A DNA stretch of 64,000 bases from Euonymus europaeus (Eukaryota; Streptophyta; Magnoliopsida; Celastrales; Celastraceae): NCBI GenBank assembly GCA_963580455.1, contig OY756970.1, forward strand, positions 22,816,001-22,880,000. Reading direction: 5' to 3'. The first letter of the stretch is position 1, and the number at the start of each line of letters is the position of its first letter. The position numbers were made by a program, and so were the translations under genes. Below, in pieces: positions 1 to 14,270 of the stretch. Below the pieces are notes generated by a model that was not told the origin of the DNA, did not search any database, and was given only the letters and a program-made list of their open reading frames with translations.

Positions 1-3000
1 CCGCACTGTTTGAGATTCTAGCTGCTCGTTTCCAGTAACATTCTCAGATTCTAGCTGCTCGTCTCCAGTAGCACTCTCAAATTCTCGTTGGTTGTTTCCA
101 GTTGAACTCTTGGTTTCCTCCACTTGAGCTGGAGGTATGTTTGGAATAGTAGTAGCCGCTGGAGCCTCTTCTGCTTTAGCTGTGACATCAGGAGTAATTA
201 GCAACGTAGTCTCTTCTACTTTAGCTGGCAAAGAAGCGGGAATAACTTTTTGAGGATCGTCCTTTTGAATAGGTTGAGGATCTTCTTTTCTAGAAGTTGG
301 AGCGGCAAATGCTGGCACAGCATGCCTGATATTGACAGGTGGAGCAATTCGAATAGGAGCAGGCCGCATTGCCTGATGAGGAAGAGCAGATGGCTGTGGG
401 AATGGAGGTGCTGAGAAAACAGGCACCGCAGTCCTTATGGTCACTGGAGGAGCAACTCCATGGCAAGAAGTCCTAACTTGTAGGATGGGAACATATGGAA
501 CCGCTCCAACGGCAGGGAACTTCTGAGGGCGAATCCCACGGACATCTTGAATGGGCAATTGTAATGACGAGACATGCTTATCATTTGCTGTTGTTGATGA
601 TGATCTTGACCGAGGAGCTGTCTTCGGGCATATTAATGGGAGAATTTTTGATGTAAGAGCAGGGGGATGCTGTGGGCTTGTAGGCCTGGGACTCTGAACT
701 GGAAATTTCCTTGAAAAGGGTATTGGGCCATTAGAGGAATTCGTCATTGCCCTCTTTTCTTTCAATCGATAATTCAGTAATGCCCGAGCAATAGTGATCT
801 GTTCTAGCTCATCGTTGTTCTCTACTTCAGATGAAGAACTTGCAGCTTCCTTTGCCACTGGTCAGAAAAGAAAATGAACAATTATTTTACGAATACACTA
901 TAGTTTCTAAACTTAATAAACATGCTGGTGATGCCACGAAGGTCACCCAAAAAACAGTACGAGTTAAACTGCTCTACTCTTAGGCCAATGCCCTAATACT
1001 ACCAGTGTACAATTTTCTAGCATGCACTTAAATTTTTTCACATTGAAATAAAATAAACGATATTATAGGGCCGAATGTCATGGGCGATCCCAAAGTTAAG
1101 ATTGAATAAAGCTCCACATAGAATGCCAGTGATAAATCTCGCCAGCTACACAAAATGTTCATTGTACATTAAGCAACTTCTGTGTTATATCTATTTTAGC
1201 TGATACCCATATCATTTGCCCCATCTCACTTAGAAATCCATCGATGGTGTCTAGGATTAAATATTTTTTTGATCTTTTTCTTCTTTAAGCAGAAAAAAGT
1301 TCCCCCCTCTTCAAAAGAGATGAGCAAAATGGTGAGTATAATTAATTCTTACTCAAGAGAGAACATTTTCCACAGAAATTACCGCTTTACTGCAAAATAA
1401 ATGGAAAAGGAAGTTGGACAAACATTGTTTTAGAGATGTCCAAGCTGCCATAGCCGCATTCTTCTCTGCTTGTTTCTTATTCTTAGCAGGTTCCCCAGTG
1501 AATGTAATTCCCGCCAATTCCACTCTCCCTGTAAATACCGGAAGGTGACCAAGGCCTGACCTGAATGTTGTGTATTGTGGCAATGGAGCACCAACTCTTT
1601 GTGCAATTTCCTGTAAAAGGTTCTTGTAAACCCCAGTCTCATCCTAAAACAAAGCAACCTCCAATTAGCAAAAATATGACCAGCAAAAGATGTGAGTGAA
1701 AACATACGCGAGTGTGAATTGTTAACCTCCAACTCATTTGAGACCAGAATTAACCCATAAGACTATACGAGTAAACATGTAAGCAACCAGAATATGCTGG
1801 CTAAGATGGTAAAATCTAGAGACTATAAGTGGCAGATACCAGGGAAGGCAGAAAGGAGCAACTCCCACCCTCAGTTTCTTTTTCCATTCCTTTTCTTAAA
1901 GAAAAAGAAATATATTTTTCACAAATCTAAAGATTATTCAAACATTAAGTGCACATTCCACAATGCTGTTTTATGATTTATAGGCACCATAACTTCAGTC
2001 TCAGATATACTAGACCCCTGTAGCCTTAAGTCCTGCATCCATCACTGGCGCATGCTTGGGAGATGAAGCAGGGGAGAGAAACAAAATAATCATTCGAAGA
2101 AATGATTATATTCAAAAGCCATAGTATACTACAGACAAATTTCAACAGTAGAAGAAACCTAATATGAAGAAAAAACAGAGTTTCATGACTTCATCTTACA
2201 CTCTAGATGCTCCATGAAATACATGGCAAATAATGACAAGCAAGAGCTGTCTGCAGAAACCTTTCTACTTACAACTATGTTCTCATTCAATTAACTAGTT
2301 AGATTATCTTAACTACATGTCTACGACTCTGGGGAATTAGAAGCCATTATTTAAAGAAGTCACGGGCTGAATACATATATCCTTAGAGAAAGATTGTATG
2401 GTACTATTCACTGAAGAAAAATATGCAGATAATGAATCCTTTAAGACAGTTACATTACCTCTGTGTAAATTTTGTATTCTACTCTTAATCCAAAAACAAG
2501 GTGATGGATCATATCTATACTATTCATCACTGTCAGGTCATAAGAGTGTTTGAGCATTTCACCAACGTGAAAGAAAATTGATTCAAAAATCACAAAGTCA
2601 ATAGATTTGCATTCGTTTCTTGATCGAGAAACAATGCAATATATTTTTTCTTTTTTATTGATGAACATAATATTAATTTTAGCTTTTGATAATTTGGCAT
2701 ATGGAAGGATTTGCACCTTCCACCTGTTCGACATCCTAAAGAGTACTACCACTAGACCAAGAGTATCTTGGTACAATGCACGACCTTATTTGCAGCATTA
2801 CTCATAGTAAGGACACTTGAGGTTTTGAGCATTCTACAAATTTTTCGAGCATTGTCATATATGAAAAGATTATCAATGTAACCTTCCAGATATCGCAACA
2901 GGACTTTCCTTAAAAACAAGCAGTTTAGACATGATTAAATTTTTCCTAAGATACAAATGCCTAATGGCAGTACAACACAAATTGGAATTCGAACTAACAG

Positions 3001-3889
3001 AGAAAATCAGTCTCATTAGCTTATGTACATGAATATGATCTATAAGTACACATTACTGATTACTGACTAGATTGAACTTCTAGAGACAACCGAGATAATT
3101 TGTAATGAACCTCCTGACTAATCGAAGTTAATGCCTCATTTGAGCTGATCAGTTACCGTAATCAGTCCTAAAAACCACGAGTAGAGCTGTACCCCAAATA
3201 TAGAGACAATCAAAGACCAAATGAATCTAAATTCAAAGTCTCTCAAAACAGGTAAGACTTTGCCCATGTTATCACCATTTCCTTAATTAAAATAGAAATA
3301 AAATCCATTCGACCCCAGTTCTCCTCTCTCAAACGTCAAAACCCGTAGAACTTTCCCATTTCCCCGTGTTATCACCATTTCCTTAATAAAATCCATTCCG
3401 CCCCAAATACCTTCAAACACATCCAGTCATTGGCTAAATCGAGCGCGCGAAAAAAAACTTTATAGTTTATCCCGAGAATATACTGTCATACAAAATCGCG
3501 GAAACACTGCCCAGCTAATACAGCTCAATTGGCTCCAAAAAATAGACAAAAAAGGAAAAGCTAAAGAGCCAGTCAGCCACAAAACGAAGTTAAATAACGA
3601 CAGTAAATAGAGTTGAGCATACAAAGGATGAGGCCAAACGAACCAGAATGCGAGCTGCGAGAGAGTAAGAAGGGCCACGATTGGACAGAGAGTTGAGAGC
3701 GACCTCGGCGGCGGAGTGCTCAGCCTGTCGGAGAGTGGAGCAATAATGAGGACTCTCAAAGATCTCCCCATTGAAGTTCACAGTAGCCTTGAACCGCGGC
3801 GCGTGGTCCGGACCCTCCCTTATACTCGTGTACGAAGGCAGGTTGAAGCAGCTCCGCTGCGCCAGCTCCTGCAGCTGGTTCTTATACAT
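1..3889 (-). CDS. DRB2: DRB2-like double-stranded RNA-binding protein (3' end outside window)
   Basis: Binds dsRNA through two N-terminal dsRNA-binding motifs; plant DRB2/3/5 proteins modulate Dicer-like small-RNA production. Three exons are visible: 3644-3889 (82 codons, starting with MYKNQLQELAQRSCFNLPSY), 1424-1643, and 857 down to the window edge. Exon 1 holds dsRBD1 and ends in a GTTCGT donor. Exon 2 opens with DETGVYKNLLQEIAQ and carries dsRBD2 to WTSLKQ. A split Leu codon joins exon 2 to exon 3, giving LKQLAKEAASSSSE followed by a LEQITIARALLNYRLKEK segment typical of the DRB2/3/5 clade. The rest of exon 3 is a Pro/Ala/Thr-rich tail with repeats of the type GNEQLESQ near the edge. The start is the only ATG opening dsRBD1 and matches family N-termini. 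The 2-kb first intron contains a SINE-like insert. Family assignment is strong; the DRB2 versus DRB3/5 choice rests on conserved neighbours. Confidence 0.9.
2639..2772 (-). mobile_element. tRNA-derived SINE-like insertion in DRB intron 1
   Basis: Read on the minus strand, a box-A-like TGGTCTAGTGG is followed about 45 bases later by a box-B-like GGTGCAAATCC, then an A/T-rich body and an A-rich tail (AAAAAAGAAAAAA). The 134-bp unit is flanked by the 8-bp direct repeat acaatgca at 2631-2638 and 2773-2780. That is the layout of a short plant SINE with target-site duplication. The head cannot fold into a complete tRNA cloverleaf, so it is not a tRNA gene. The family is not identified. Confidence 0.5.
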
Positions 3890-6144
3890 TTCGCCTCCTC
3901 CTCCTCTCCTTCTTTGGCTTCACCTCCAAATTCTTCTTCCTTCCAATCTTCCACAATCCCCTCGCTCGGAAAGGAAGGAAAAGTGGCTTAATGGGGATCG
4001 GATCGGATCGGTAATCGAGTCCAGTGTTGAGGATCAAGGGGGATTTTTAGGGTTTTGAAGCCGGAGCTCCAGACGAGAGAGAGAAGAAGAGAGGGGGGTT
4101 GATTGTATTTGTTTGGTAGTGGAGTAGTATTATTAAATTATGAATTCATTAATGCTTTGTCGCTGTGAGTCAACTTAACGTTCGACTGCATGGATGTAAA
4201 ATCCTTTATTCGGAAGTTCTGTCTCTGTTTTTTCTTCGTTTGATTTATACATATTAATAATAATTAAATGATATTGTTAGAACGGAAATTGGCTGATAGC
4301 GCTGGTCACGTTTGTAATTTTCGCAAAAATACACGCGTTTAATTAATGGTGTGTGTATATTTATGTAGGGGTTAAGTTTACTGATATTTTTTGGAAATTC
4401 CATTTAGATAAAAATAAAATATTGCACTTTGAATATGACTATAAGTGTTAGAGTGCAACATTTGAATTTTTAAACAATAGATATGAGTTGCTCTCTATCA
4501 TGATTTGTCGGAGTTTGAGATTATCGCCAAAGATGTAAAACATTCTGTCTAATGAGATAAGGTTATTCTATTTCTTTTGTAAAAAAAAAGTAAACGACGT
4601 CATTCATGTTCCAATAAAGATGACCTATTTTTACGCTAGTCTTTATTCTTGACATAAGATTACTAATTTTATGACGGTTTTGTTACTAGTGGACTATTCT
4701 ATTTAGTAATGAAATTATTTTGTTTTTTAAAAAAATAGATGAATTCATCAAAAAGAAGAAGAAGAGAGATATGAAATGATTTCTTCATAATCACCTAAAT
4801 TACAGATTATAAATGAGAGATGGAGGGAGGCCAACCACGAGTCATGTGACATTAATCATGGTCACGTGCCCGTTTCGTCATAATGTGATTGTATGAATAT
4901 GTTAAATGTGGTGGGTTACCTCACCAAAGGTGCAAAATGAGTGTTTGGGTTTCGTTGTCATTTTCTCTTTCTTTTTATTTAATTTTTAAAATTTATATAT
5001 ATTTTTTGATTGAAATTATGAGTCTAATTGTATTTTTTATATCAAAAAAATCAATTAAACTATAAAAAATGTAAAATATTTTGAATATTCAACAATTTAC
5101 AATTTTTCAATCTTTTTTAACATTCATTTGACAAAAAAAAAACTGACTAATAATTTCCATCAAAATACATTGATAATTTTTTTAAAAAAATAAAATTTTT
5201 TGATGACCAGGAAAGTGACAATGATCGCGTCATGGCACTAATGGAATCTCAAACATCGAGGATGTCAAAAATACCCCCAAATGTTTTAATTAGTTCTCTA
5301 TAGTTTTTTTGTTAACCAAGGGTTTTTTAGTGATTGAACACTAGACACTACTTGGGGTGAGTGGGGAACAAGCTTTTTAAATCTCCGAAATTCGTGAAGT
5401 TTGACCACCAAATAAAGAGAAATGCCGCGTTAATAATTTTGACACAACTCCTCGCATTGCAAGTGTTAAATGTGGAAGTTTGAAAAGTCAACTCAAATTC
5501 ATTTATTTTGATTGCTTAAGCATTCGATTGATCAAAAACATAAATAAGACTTGCCTGCGGCGGAGGCCAATGTACAGAACCGTCTCTGCCTGGCCAAGTT
5601 AACGGATTTTAACGGATTGATGTTGGCTCTCCTCCAACTCCAACTTTCATTTTTTTTGGTCATAAATCTCTTCGGCCATGGAGAATTGGAGACGACGAGG
5701 ATAGAGGTGACCGGAGAAGGAGGATAAAGTGAATTACAGAGAAAGGAGATTGCTGAATTGAATATTAATTTAAACTGCCACATGTCAATATCTCATTCGC
5801 CAGTGTCACGTATATCATAATAAATTAATGAAAAAAATACATGTCATCGAGATAAGGTCGAATGTTTCCATGTCATCTGAAAATAGATAGCATCTGATGG
5901 CAGGGGCTCTTTTAGACCAAAACCAAAAATGCATCCATGGACTTATTTGGCCATCTGTTTACATTTTGAGATTGCTCTTACAGGCTACAGCTGATGAAGA
6001 TTAGAAAAACTCACATTTCAAAAGGAAAAAAAAGAGTACAAAATACCTGCATTATGCTCCACGGGCATTATAAGACCAAAAATAAATAAAAAAATATGTG
6101 GGACTTTAATAATAATTTGAAATAAAAAAAAACTAGTATATATA
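3890..6144. other. Intergenic: DRB 5' region and MON1 3' flank
   Basis: The part next to 3889 is the DRB 5'UTR/promoter, with a GAGA-rich tract near 4074-4100. The remainder is AT-rich DNA with homopolymer runs and a G-box-like gtcacgtgcc near 4860. A short tandem duplication of taacggatt lies near 5598-5616. No open frame with protein-like composition was found. Confidence 0.5.
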
Positions 6145-9100
6145 TCACCACGAAAAAGAGCTTGCTCCCAACAAAAAAATCTCATTTTCTACATCTTTCA
6201 CCCATTGACAAACCCGGTTGCAGGTTTTGATTGCTAAAGCCTGCAAAAATTTTGGAACAATCAAATCTCAACACTTCATGTACAACTAAATCCGGTCAGA
6301 CAACTAAGATGGAACAAAATTGAATTTATTTATTCAATATCAAAGACAATAAAGTTGGATATAACAGGTGATGGTCCAAAAAATTCGCTCTACAGATGGT
6401 ATTAATCCAAAATGTCAAAGAAATGGAACATTCCAATCCAATCCAATCCTTAAGTGACAAAAGGAAAAATCAAGTAATGTCGTATGATATATCGTTCACT
6501 TAATGGGCTTTGCATTAAAGGTTAAACCTAAGACACTAGATTTTGCCAGAACACCTTGGATGAAAATTAATTCAGGAATAACAAAAGCCATTTAGGGTTA
6601 AGAGTAGGGTTAGGGTAGGCTCACGGTTATTTTGTTCAGGAGACAGCTCATAAATTATCAATAAATAAATAAAAATTACTTTTTGTTTACCATATTACCT
6701 TCACAGAAAACAGCTCTTGGAGGCAAAAAAAAAAGGGTCAATTAGTGATCGAAGTACAGTACATGCACGAATTTATCCCAAAATTATATGCATAAGCAAA
6801 TGTCAAACCTTGTCTGCAAGTGGATCAAATGTTGCATAGAGTTCAAAATCCTGCGTGACCCAGCATAGTAGAACTGCACACACCATAAAACACAAATTAG
6901 GGGAAAATCCTCAAGTAAGCATGCGCAAACAATCGAAGCAAAACTTCAAGAAATTTAATGAGGGAGACCATTTCAAGTACGTGTACATGAAACATGTACA
7001 GATAGACATTAAATTTTGAACCACAGTTAGGGTGGTTACCCAAAATGGAAACTTCTTGCAGACTAGAAGCACCAAATAAGTGCCTAACAGAAACAAGATC
7101 AGTGGAAACTTTAACCAGTCCAAAGCAAAAAAGACAAACATTTGGAATGGAACAAAGTATAGAAACTTGTAAAGAATGGCCTGTCAGCCCATTCCAAATG
7201 TTTAAAAGCCATTTTCAGGTGGGCCTTGTACTGATGCTGCATTCCTCGTCGAGCCTCTAACTTGAGACTGATTACCACACTCAAACAATGTGTTTGGAGA
7301 ACTATAATTTATAAAGAGGAACACAACAAACAAAAGAGGATGGACGGATCACGGTTACATATCAACATATTGTCTTTACAAGAAGATAAGAATTATTAAA
7401 CAAAGAAAAAGATCCATCATTTACCATAGTTTTCGTCTCTTCTAAACTGAGTTTTGTGGGGGCCAATTCCTTTATCGTGCATGGAAGCATAAAGTTTCTG
7501 GTAAGCCCTATATAATCTGCAATATGAAAACATACTTATAAAGATAAGAAAGAAGACATAATTTCATCATCATAGGAGGTGATTTGAAGGCTGTGTCTAG
7601 GAAGATAATGCAAGACTCGGAAGTATTACCTTTTCTGCTGTCTTGAACTATTAATTGGAGGAGAAAACTCGGAAGAGACGTACTGATCCAAAAATATACT
7701 ACGATACATGAAATGCCAAAGTCCAGCAGGACCACCAATTCCACCAAAAGATTCCTTGATTCTCTCAGGAGAATCAGTTGGAGGTTTGTGGTGACCTAGA
7801 TGAGGAGATGAAGATCCAGAATGAGGTACTGGGTCAATTGGCAAATCCTCAACACGCATTCCACCATCTAGAATGGATCTCTGAACTTCACTAAGAACAC
7901 TTGACTTCAGAAGGACTGTTTCAATACGAATCCTACAATAATTTGTTTCCAGTTTTTCAAAAACAACTGCTGCTCTGGAAAAAACTACAACTTAATATCT
8001 TCTGAGTACAGAGAAAAAAAAAACAACGGTTACCTGCATTCCTTGAGATGATAGAAGGCATCGGAGCTGGTAGTAAGCAGCACCAAGTATGTGTCAACCT
8101 GACATGAGAAAGCATAACAGTAAAGTCAATTCCTCTCTCATTGACATGAACAACAATATATTTTCATAGAAATGCATTATTACAGGTAAAACAGTTTAAA
8201 GTCAGCAGCCTATCTTACAAACACAAAACAGGACCATAAAAAGTATATGAATGTGTGAATCCAAGTCTCACTCACATCAAAGTAATGCACATAGGCATAT
8301 AAAAATGCCATAGGGTTATATCTTGGAAGGCAGATTGGAGAGAAAGATTCAGAAGTCCTGCATAAATCCCATGAAACAGGTAAGACCATAGTCTCCGAAA
8401 GTTCAAAAACCATAAACCAAGGGCAGACTGTTAAGAGTAAAGCATCCACCGATTAGGGTAAAATCCCCAACAACATAGCAAAAGGATAACTGCAGCCTTC
8501 TTTTCGGGTAGACTCTAGTGTCTTAGAAACTCAAAGAATAAAACTCAAATCAACCGCTACTTGGGCTTGCCATCAAGAAAAAAGATGGTTGATGAAGGTG
8601 TGCACACTAAATCAAACTGTTATGAGCGAGGAGGCATACAATTATTTTGATATAACTTGTATGAAAGTGGTAATATGTACAAATATATAGTTTTAGAGAC
8701 GGAAAATTTTAAATAAACAATAACAAACCCACCAGATATTTTCTTCGCTATGCCTCCGATATTCCATGACAAAATGATTTGTTTAGAACATAAAAGATCA
8801 AGAAAAGTACATTTATACTTGCCTAAATGATTCTGACGACATAAGAAAGTTGGAAAGCAGCAGCATGTCATCTGGATGAAGGGAAGCTTTTTGAGCACCA
8901 ACAAGACTGACAACCTAAAACAAGCTTAAAGTAGTGAAATGCTTAAACCAATCAAAGAATTTCAAAATGGGAAACAACTGCAACTTTGTCCCTGACAGTG
9001 TAAAAAATGGCAACAGAGAGGAGGATGGAAAGAAACTTTGGGGGCGCAGAAATGAGTGAAGGAAGGGAAGGTATTCACCTTGTGTTTACACATCAATATT

Positions 9101-10141
9101 GAAAAAAGGACACCTGAATCGGCAACATCTTGTAGTATAGCACCTGCTGCTTGCCTTATTGCATAAGCAAGGGGAAGACAAGTGTATGCATGAAGAAATG
9201 TAGCTGGATTCCTAAAAAAAATAAAAAGAGTCTCTCAGAGCCATCAGTAATAAAGCTGCCTATGTCTAACACAAGAAAAAAAAAGTTTTCTCCCCAAAAC
9301 AATGCCATTTGAACCCAGGCAATACCATAATACAGTAAAGAAAAACACAAAATAACAGAATTACATGCACATTGAGTTTAATTAGATAATGTACAATGAT
9401 TTCATCATTAATTACAGATCTGAACTCAGTGCATAAAACTTTCATTTAAAAATTATTACAGATATGCAAAAGCACTTCTCATCAGTAATAAGCTATTTAA
9501 AATTGATTCAAAATCTCTCAAAATAAAACTGCCAGGGAAATTGATTTTTTGGGACAGGAAGATCAAGGAAAGAAGCACATGCATTAAAAGAAAAAGGGAA
9601 GAAAAATCCACTTCATGTATAATGCATAAATTTCCTATTTTCTTCAACACGGACAAAAATAAGCATCAAGAAAAGGAGCAAAGTAACAAACCAACTGAAA
9701 GAATGTATGAGAGAAGAGAAGACAACATCTGTCCCTCCAAGCAATGGTGTCATATCAAATTTTGGATTCTTCTCAAAACATCTATTTACCGACTTTGTCA
9801 AGATAAGTATCATCTGCGTCCAAATCATAAGGTAACAATGAGACAGAAACGTTATGCTCATAGAACAGACACAAGGAGAATAATTTTAAAAATAAAAGAA
9901 GCAGCCATTAGGAAAATTGCATTGGCACCGTGCACCCAAGTAGTCAGGCAAATCAGGAAAAGAACTATTACCTGTCCGTAAATTAGCTCCAACTGTCCCT
10001 TTAATGACTCATATGGCTCTTCTGTACAACTGATGCAAACTAAGTAAATTGGTCCTTTGACAAGAAAAACCACCTGACAAACAAAACTTTTGCACAGATC
10101 AAATGAAATGTCACAATTTTATGTTATACATGCCAAACAAA

Positions 10142-10172
<31 letters not shown>

Positions 10173-12403
10173 CTCTGTGGAAACTGACGTTTAAACTATT
10201 TATGCATCCATCCTTCAGAAGCTAGTCCTCAGGAGGAAATTTTTGTAGAAATCAAATCGCATCAACAGACAGAAATTAAAGGCTTTAATGATTTAAAAAT
10301 TGTGAAGGCTCGCTTGTCTTGTATTTGGACCAATTCTTGGGATCCTACTCTTCTACAAAAGGAAACAATTGGTTTTTTTCTAGAAAGTGTGGTTTCAACT
10401 ACAAACATGCACAAAACTGGCAATATAATCATCAAAAACAAGAAACACAATTAGAGACGAAAATGTGTTTCACAAATGCAATCATAAAATACATTATCAA
10501 CTCAATAAGAAAAATAACAAGCATTAATCTAACATATTTGAGAATGGCAACATGAATCATTACAAAAAAAAACACCTGAGAGGCTCAGAATTACCACTTA
10601 ATCCTATCTGAGGCAACACTCCCACCTAATCCAGTGGTATTCATATCTTTATACTAAACTCACATTGTCTCTTTCACCCTCCAACAATTTTTTCCTTAGA
10701 GAAAGGATATTTGGATTTTCACACGTTTCTTCATTGGGGTATTTTTAAGTGTCCAATGTCCATCTAAAGGCTTATATGATAGAAAGAAAAGCTAGTCCTA
10801 CATCAAGCCCAAGTCAGAAAGAAAAATGCTCACTAAGACATCACATCAATGGAAAATAGTAAGCCCACATAAAAGAAATATATTACAGACCTGGTGCTTT
10901 CCTGCCCTAACCAATTTCACACGATCCCCCCTAAAATGAAAACAATTAATAAAACAATCATGAGTCCTCTAAAGAATTGCTGCAAAAAGAAAATTAGCCT
11001 AAGTGTAGGCAGAGAAAATACAAAATACAAAATGACAAATAATACTAATTTTTCCAGGTACCCATTCTCCACAAAGGAAATAATGGCCTGCAATGTTGCA
11101 GAAAATCCTGCTAGCTTGTGTTCATCTCCATATCTGATAATTTAATACAAAGGTAGAAAAGTATTAATGAGAACAACAAAACAATAGAGCCTCTTTTTTG
11201 CACTGGAGTGAACAGAAATTTTCCAATTTGAGATGCAGTAAAAAACAAACCTGGAATATATAGGTTTGCCAGAGTGACTCAAAGCAAAGAAGTGCTTCTT
11301 CCTTTTTCTCCATGATATGGAGGCATCATCCTGTAATTCATTTGTTAATCAACAAAAAATTTAAATCTCAACTCATATAAACTAACTATGCCCCTTCGGC
11401 ACTTCAATCCTGCCATTAGCAGCAAGCTTAGTTAATTATCAACTTAACATATACGAAGCTTTAATATGTTAGCACATTTCTATTTTTTTAATGGCATGAT
11501 AACATTTGAGCATAGAGGACATGAAAACCTCCATGTAGAAAGCTAACATACCACTAGTACTGCACCACATGCATTATGTATTCCTCCGAGTCACCGATAT
11601 TTCTCAAGTTTGTCCAATTTACAGTCCAGAATAGGCATGGGTTGATATTCCAACAACCTATACTTTGTCATTAGGCATGACTTTGATTGGCAACATTTCA
11701 AAACATATTGCAATTAATTTATTTATTTTTCAATGGGTTACCAGCCATTTGGCATATTGGAAAGCACGTAAGAGCATTGCAATTAGCTCTAATGCATAGT
11801 CTGTAAAATGCAATCCCCTACGAACTCAACATTCAACTACCTCATCATTTCCAAATGCAAGAATATAGAACCTGAAACAGTTCAGCTGGTGTATATCTCG
11901 TTCATCAACTTATCATTTAAAGACATCGCAAATAAGCAAAAACAAGAGCAGTGAAAAAACGTTAAACAAATACTATACGGTACCTCATCAACGTGCCGCT
12001 TTCCCCGCATCCAGGAGTCATGGGAATCGGTGGCCCCGTCAATGGCACTGCTATTCCCCACTTCTTGTATATCATCCTCACTCACCTCGTCTACTCTGGA
12101 GGTGCTCGACGCACTGCTACTTCCCCTCTCGCCTGCATAGCCGCTGCTGCTGGGACTAGTCGACCCCTCCAGTTCCTGTTCCGAATTCACCCTCCCCCAA
12201 ACCACCTTAGACCCGGATTTCCCGACTCCTTCATCATGATTGTTCTCTCCGTGATTGTTTGATGCACTTGCTGTGTCACTCGAGCACTCCTGAAATTTAT
12301 CTTCATTGGATTCGGTAAGTGCGACCGTTTCCAGTTGATCTTCGATTTCTTTGGTGCAAGGATTAGGGTTTTCTTCAGCAAAGGATGAAGCGGGGGATGA
12401 CAT
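6145..12403 (-). CDS. MON1: MON1 vacuolar fusion protein (SAND family)
   Basis: MON1 pairs with CCZ1 as the guanine-nucleotide exchange factor that activates RAB7-type GTPases during endosome-to-vacuole maturation. Exon 1 (11984-12403, 140 codons) encodes an acidic Ser-rich N-terminus beginning [15 protein letters not shown]. Exon 2 (11251-11330) gives [21 protein letters not shown], less its last residue, the hallmark opening of the SAND/MON1 longin region. Later exons give the [17 protein letters not shown] stretch (about 11060-11130), [15 protein letters not shown] (about 10020-10075), the [20 protein letters not shown] region (about 9720-9800), [20 protein letters not shown] (about 9125-9200), [19 protein letters not shown] (about 8830-8900), [19 protein letters not shown] (about 8285-8340) and [19 protein letters not shown] (about 6810-6875). 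The last exon (6145-6240) ends LLGASSFSW and a TGA. All expected blocks are present in order, so the gene looks intact. Intermediate splice sites were only partly checked base by base. Confidence 0.93.
10141..10171. repeat. (ATAC)n microsatellite
   Basis: About 7.75 perfect copies of a 4-base unit (atac) lie inside a MON1 intron. It is a simple-sequence repeat and likely length-polymorphic. Confidence 0.9.
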
Positions 12404-14270
12404 CTTGGGTACCTCCGAAACTAGATAAATTGGGGTTCGGCTCGAGAGAATTTGAGACAGAAAAGTTCGAGGAGATTGTCAGATTTTGCAGCTGAGAGCC
12501 TAAGACCATCTACCGGTCCTTGGTTATTGTCTCTACGATAAGCTTCCCATGCGAGACTCAGACGAGTCTGACCAGTAGGTGGGATCCGACTTCACCTGCT
12601 CAACTGTTTCAGACTTTCAGTCCGGAATCTGCAAGACGGACATCTGGATCTTTTGGAGTTATGGGCTGACGAGGGCCCAATCTCTTCTCCATAATCAATC
12701 CTACTCGTACTGGGCCGGTTGGCCCACGAATTGTAGTCCATAGGCCCGTGTATAAAAATCTGATCGGGTGCCTACTCCCTAATCCTATGCCGTTTAACGT
12801 CATCGTGAAAGCCCAAAGCTTCACCAAAATCCATGAAACGACGGGAGACAACTGTTGTTGTCACACTGGCCCACAATTTCATTATTTCTATGTCGTCATA
12901 AAGCGATGGAAGGACAATGCATCGAAAACGAAGGGGCGAACGTAAACAAAACGCCAAAGTCCCCTATGATAAAATACTCAACTAAACGTCCTAATCTTTG
13001 GCCCCATCGAAAATACAATCCAACGGCAGTCCGTGAACTTCTAATCCGCCTAGAAAAAAAGAGTATCCTTGGTCAAAAACTTCCATAATTTTCTGTTTTC
13101 CTTTGAAGACCGGCATTACAAAATTCACGTATAAGCTTCATTCAGTACGGAAGCTTTGCCTTAATAATAATCTGGAGTTGCCTTCCCTTCCCTTCGGTTA
13201 ACAGGCATAATGTTTCTTCTTTAGAAATCCTGGATCACCTATTCAATTTATAAAGAAGTTGGATTCTTTATTTCATTTAAAACTAATGGGTTCTGGTGGT
13301 TCAATGTGTAAAATCGGACTCATAAGCTTAGATGAGTAGTTTACATGTAGGCGATTTTTGACTCACACAACGACAATAAGCTCTCTTTTTTTAATCAAGA
13401 AATATGGATGAAACTCTAACTGGGAGTTTGAGACTCAATTTGCCAATTAAACCATACTTGGGATTCGTCATGCATGGAAGCTTTACCTAATAACAATCGT
13501 CGCGGATTAATATTTTTATATTGTGATGTGAATTGTACTCATTTTATTTCAATTTACAAAGAAGTTGGATTCTTTAATTATTTCACGTGAGACGTGGGGA
13601 TGCTAATAGCAGGTTGGCAAATATATAACTCGATCCACCTGCATCAAATCATCAACAAAACCTAAATAATATCAATATCCAATCTAGATTATAGTACATA
13701 TATAACAATATTTTTACTACCAGATCCAATGCTTTTAATTGTTACCTACATGTCGGATTAGTGAGAACAACACCCGCATCATTTGGATATATAGAAGACA
13801 GCTCACAGCTGTTTGTTTATGCCCTCCCCAGGAGCATCTAGCCTTGTTGTAATTGGTATAGGAAGAAGCATTAAGCCAAGGCCTACTTCCCAATCTACAT
13901 TGCCAAAAAGGCTCACCACACTTCAATGACTTCATTTCAACTTTGTGCACAGATTTGGAAAGTGAATGGACGCAGATTCAATCCAATAATCGAACAGAAA
14001 TGGACGTGAAAGATCAAATAACAAAGAAACTTGCCTAATATTTCCTTTGAAATCTCGATTACAATCTCTCTAGTTAGGATTACAAGCTTAATTAAGATTC
14101 AAAAACGATTCCCTCCATCACATTCCAGTCGTTAAAAAAAAAAACCTCAAACCTCAAACCATAACAGCATGAACAAACAAACAAAAAAAGTCAAAATCTG
14201 CCATAGATCCAGCTATAATCCTCCCTCAAGGTTACCGTGGTAGTTTTCTAAGATACTCAAATCTTCAAAA
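12404..14270. other. MON1 promoter and S40 3' flank
   Basis: The 350 bp upstream of MON1 contain several TGGGCY/RGCCCA (site II-like) motifs at 12662-12667, 12674-12679, 12711-12716 and 12721-12726. These are common in promoters of housekeeping plant genes. Beyond about 13100 the sequence becomes AT-rich and shows no gene. The part adjoining 14270 is the likely S40 3'UTR. Confidence 0.45.

Noticed and set aside
2690..2772. tRNA gene on the minus strand
   Set aside because: Promoter-like A and B boxes are present, but acceptor and anticodon stems do not pair and an A-rich tail follows; it fits a SINE head better.
5532..5783. 83-codon minus-strand frame between DRB and MON1
   Set aside because: No domain, no signal peptide and no adjoining exons; length is within chance for this region.
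6593..6625. Telomere-like ttagggtt words
   Set aside because: Only a few interrupted words inside a MON1 intron; not an interstitial telomere array.
13735..13950. Cysteine-containing small protein (71 codons, minus strand)
   Set aside because: The frame begins at a GTG, the first ATG gives no signal peptide, the cysteine pattern fits no known peptide family, and it lies in the likely S40 3' flank.
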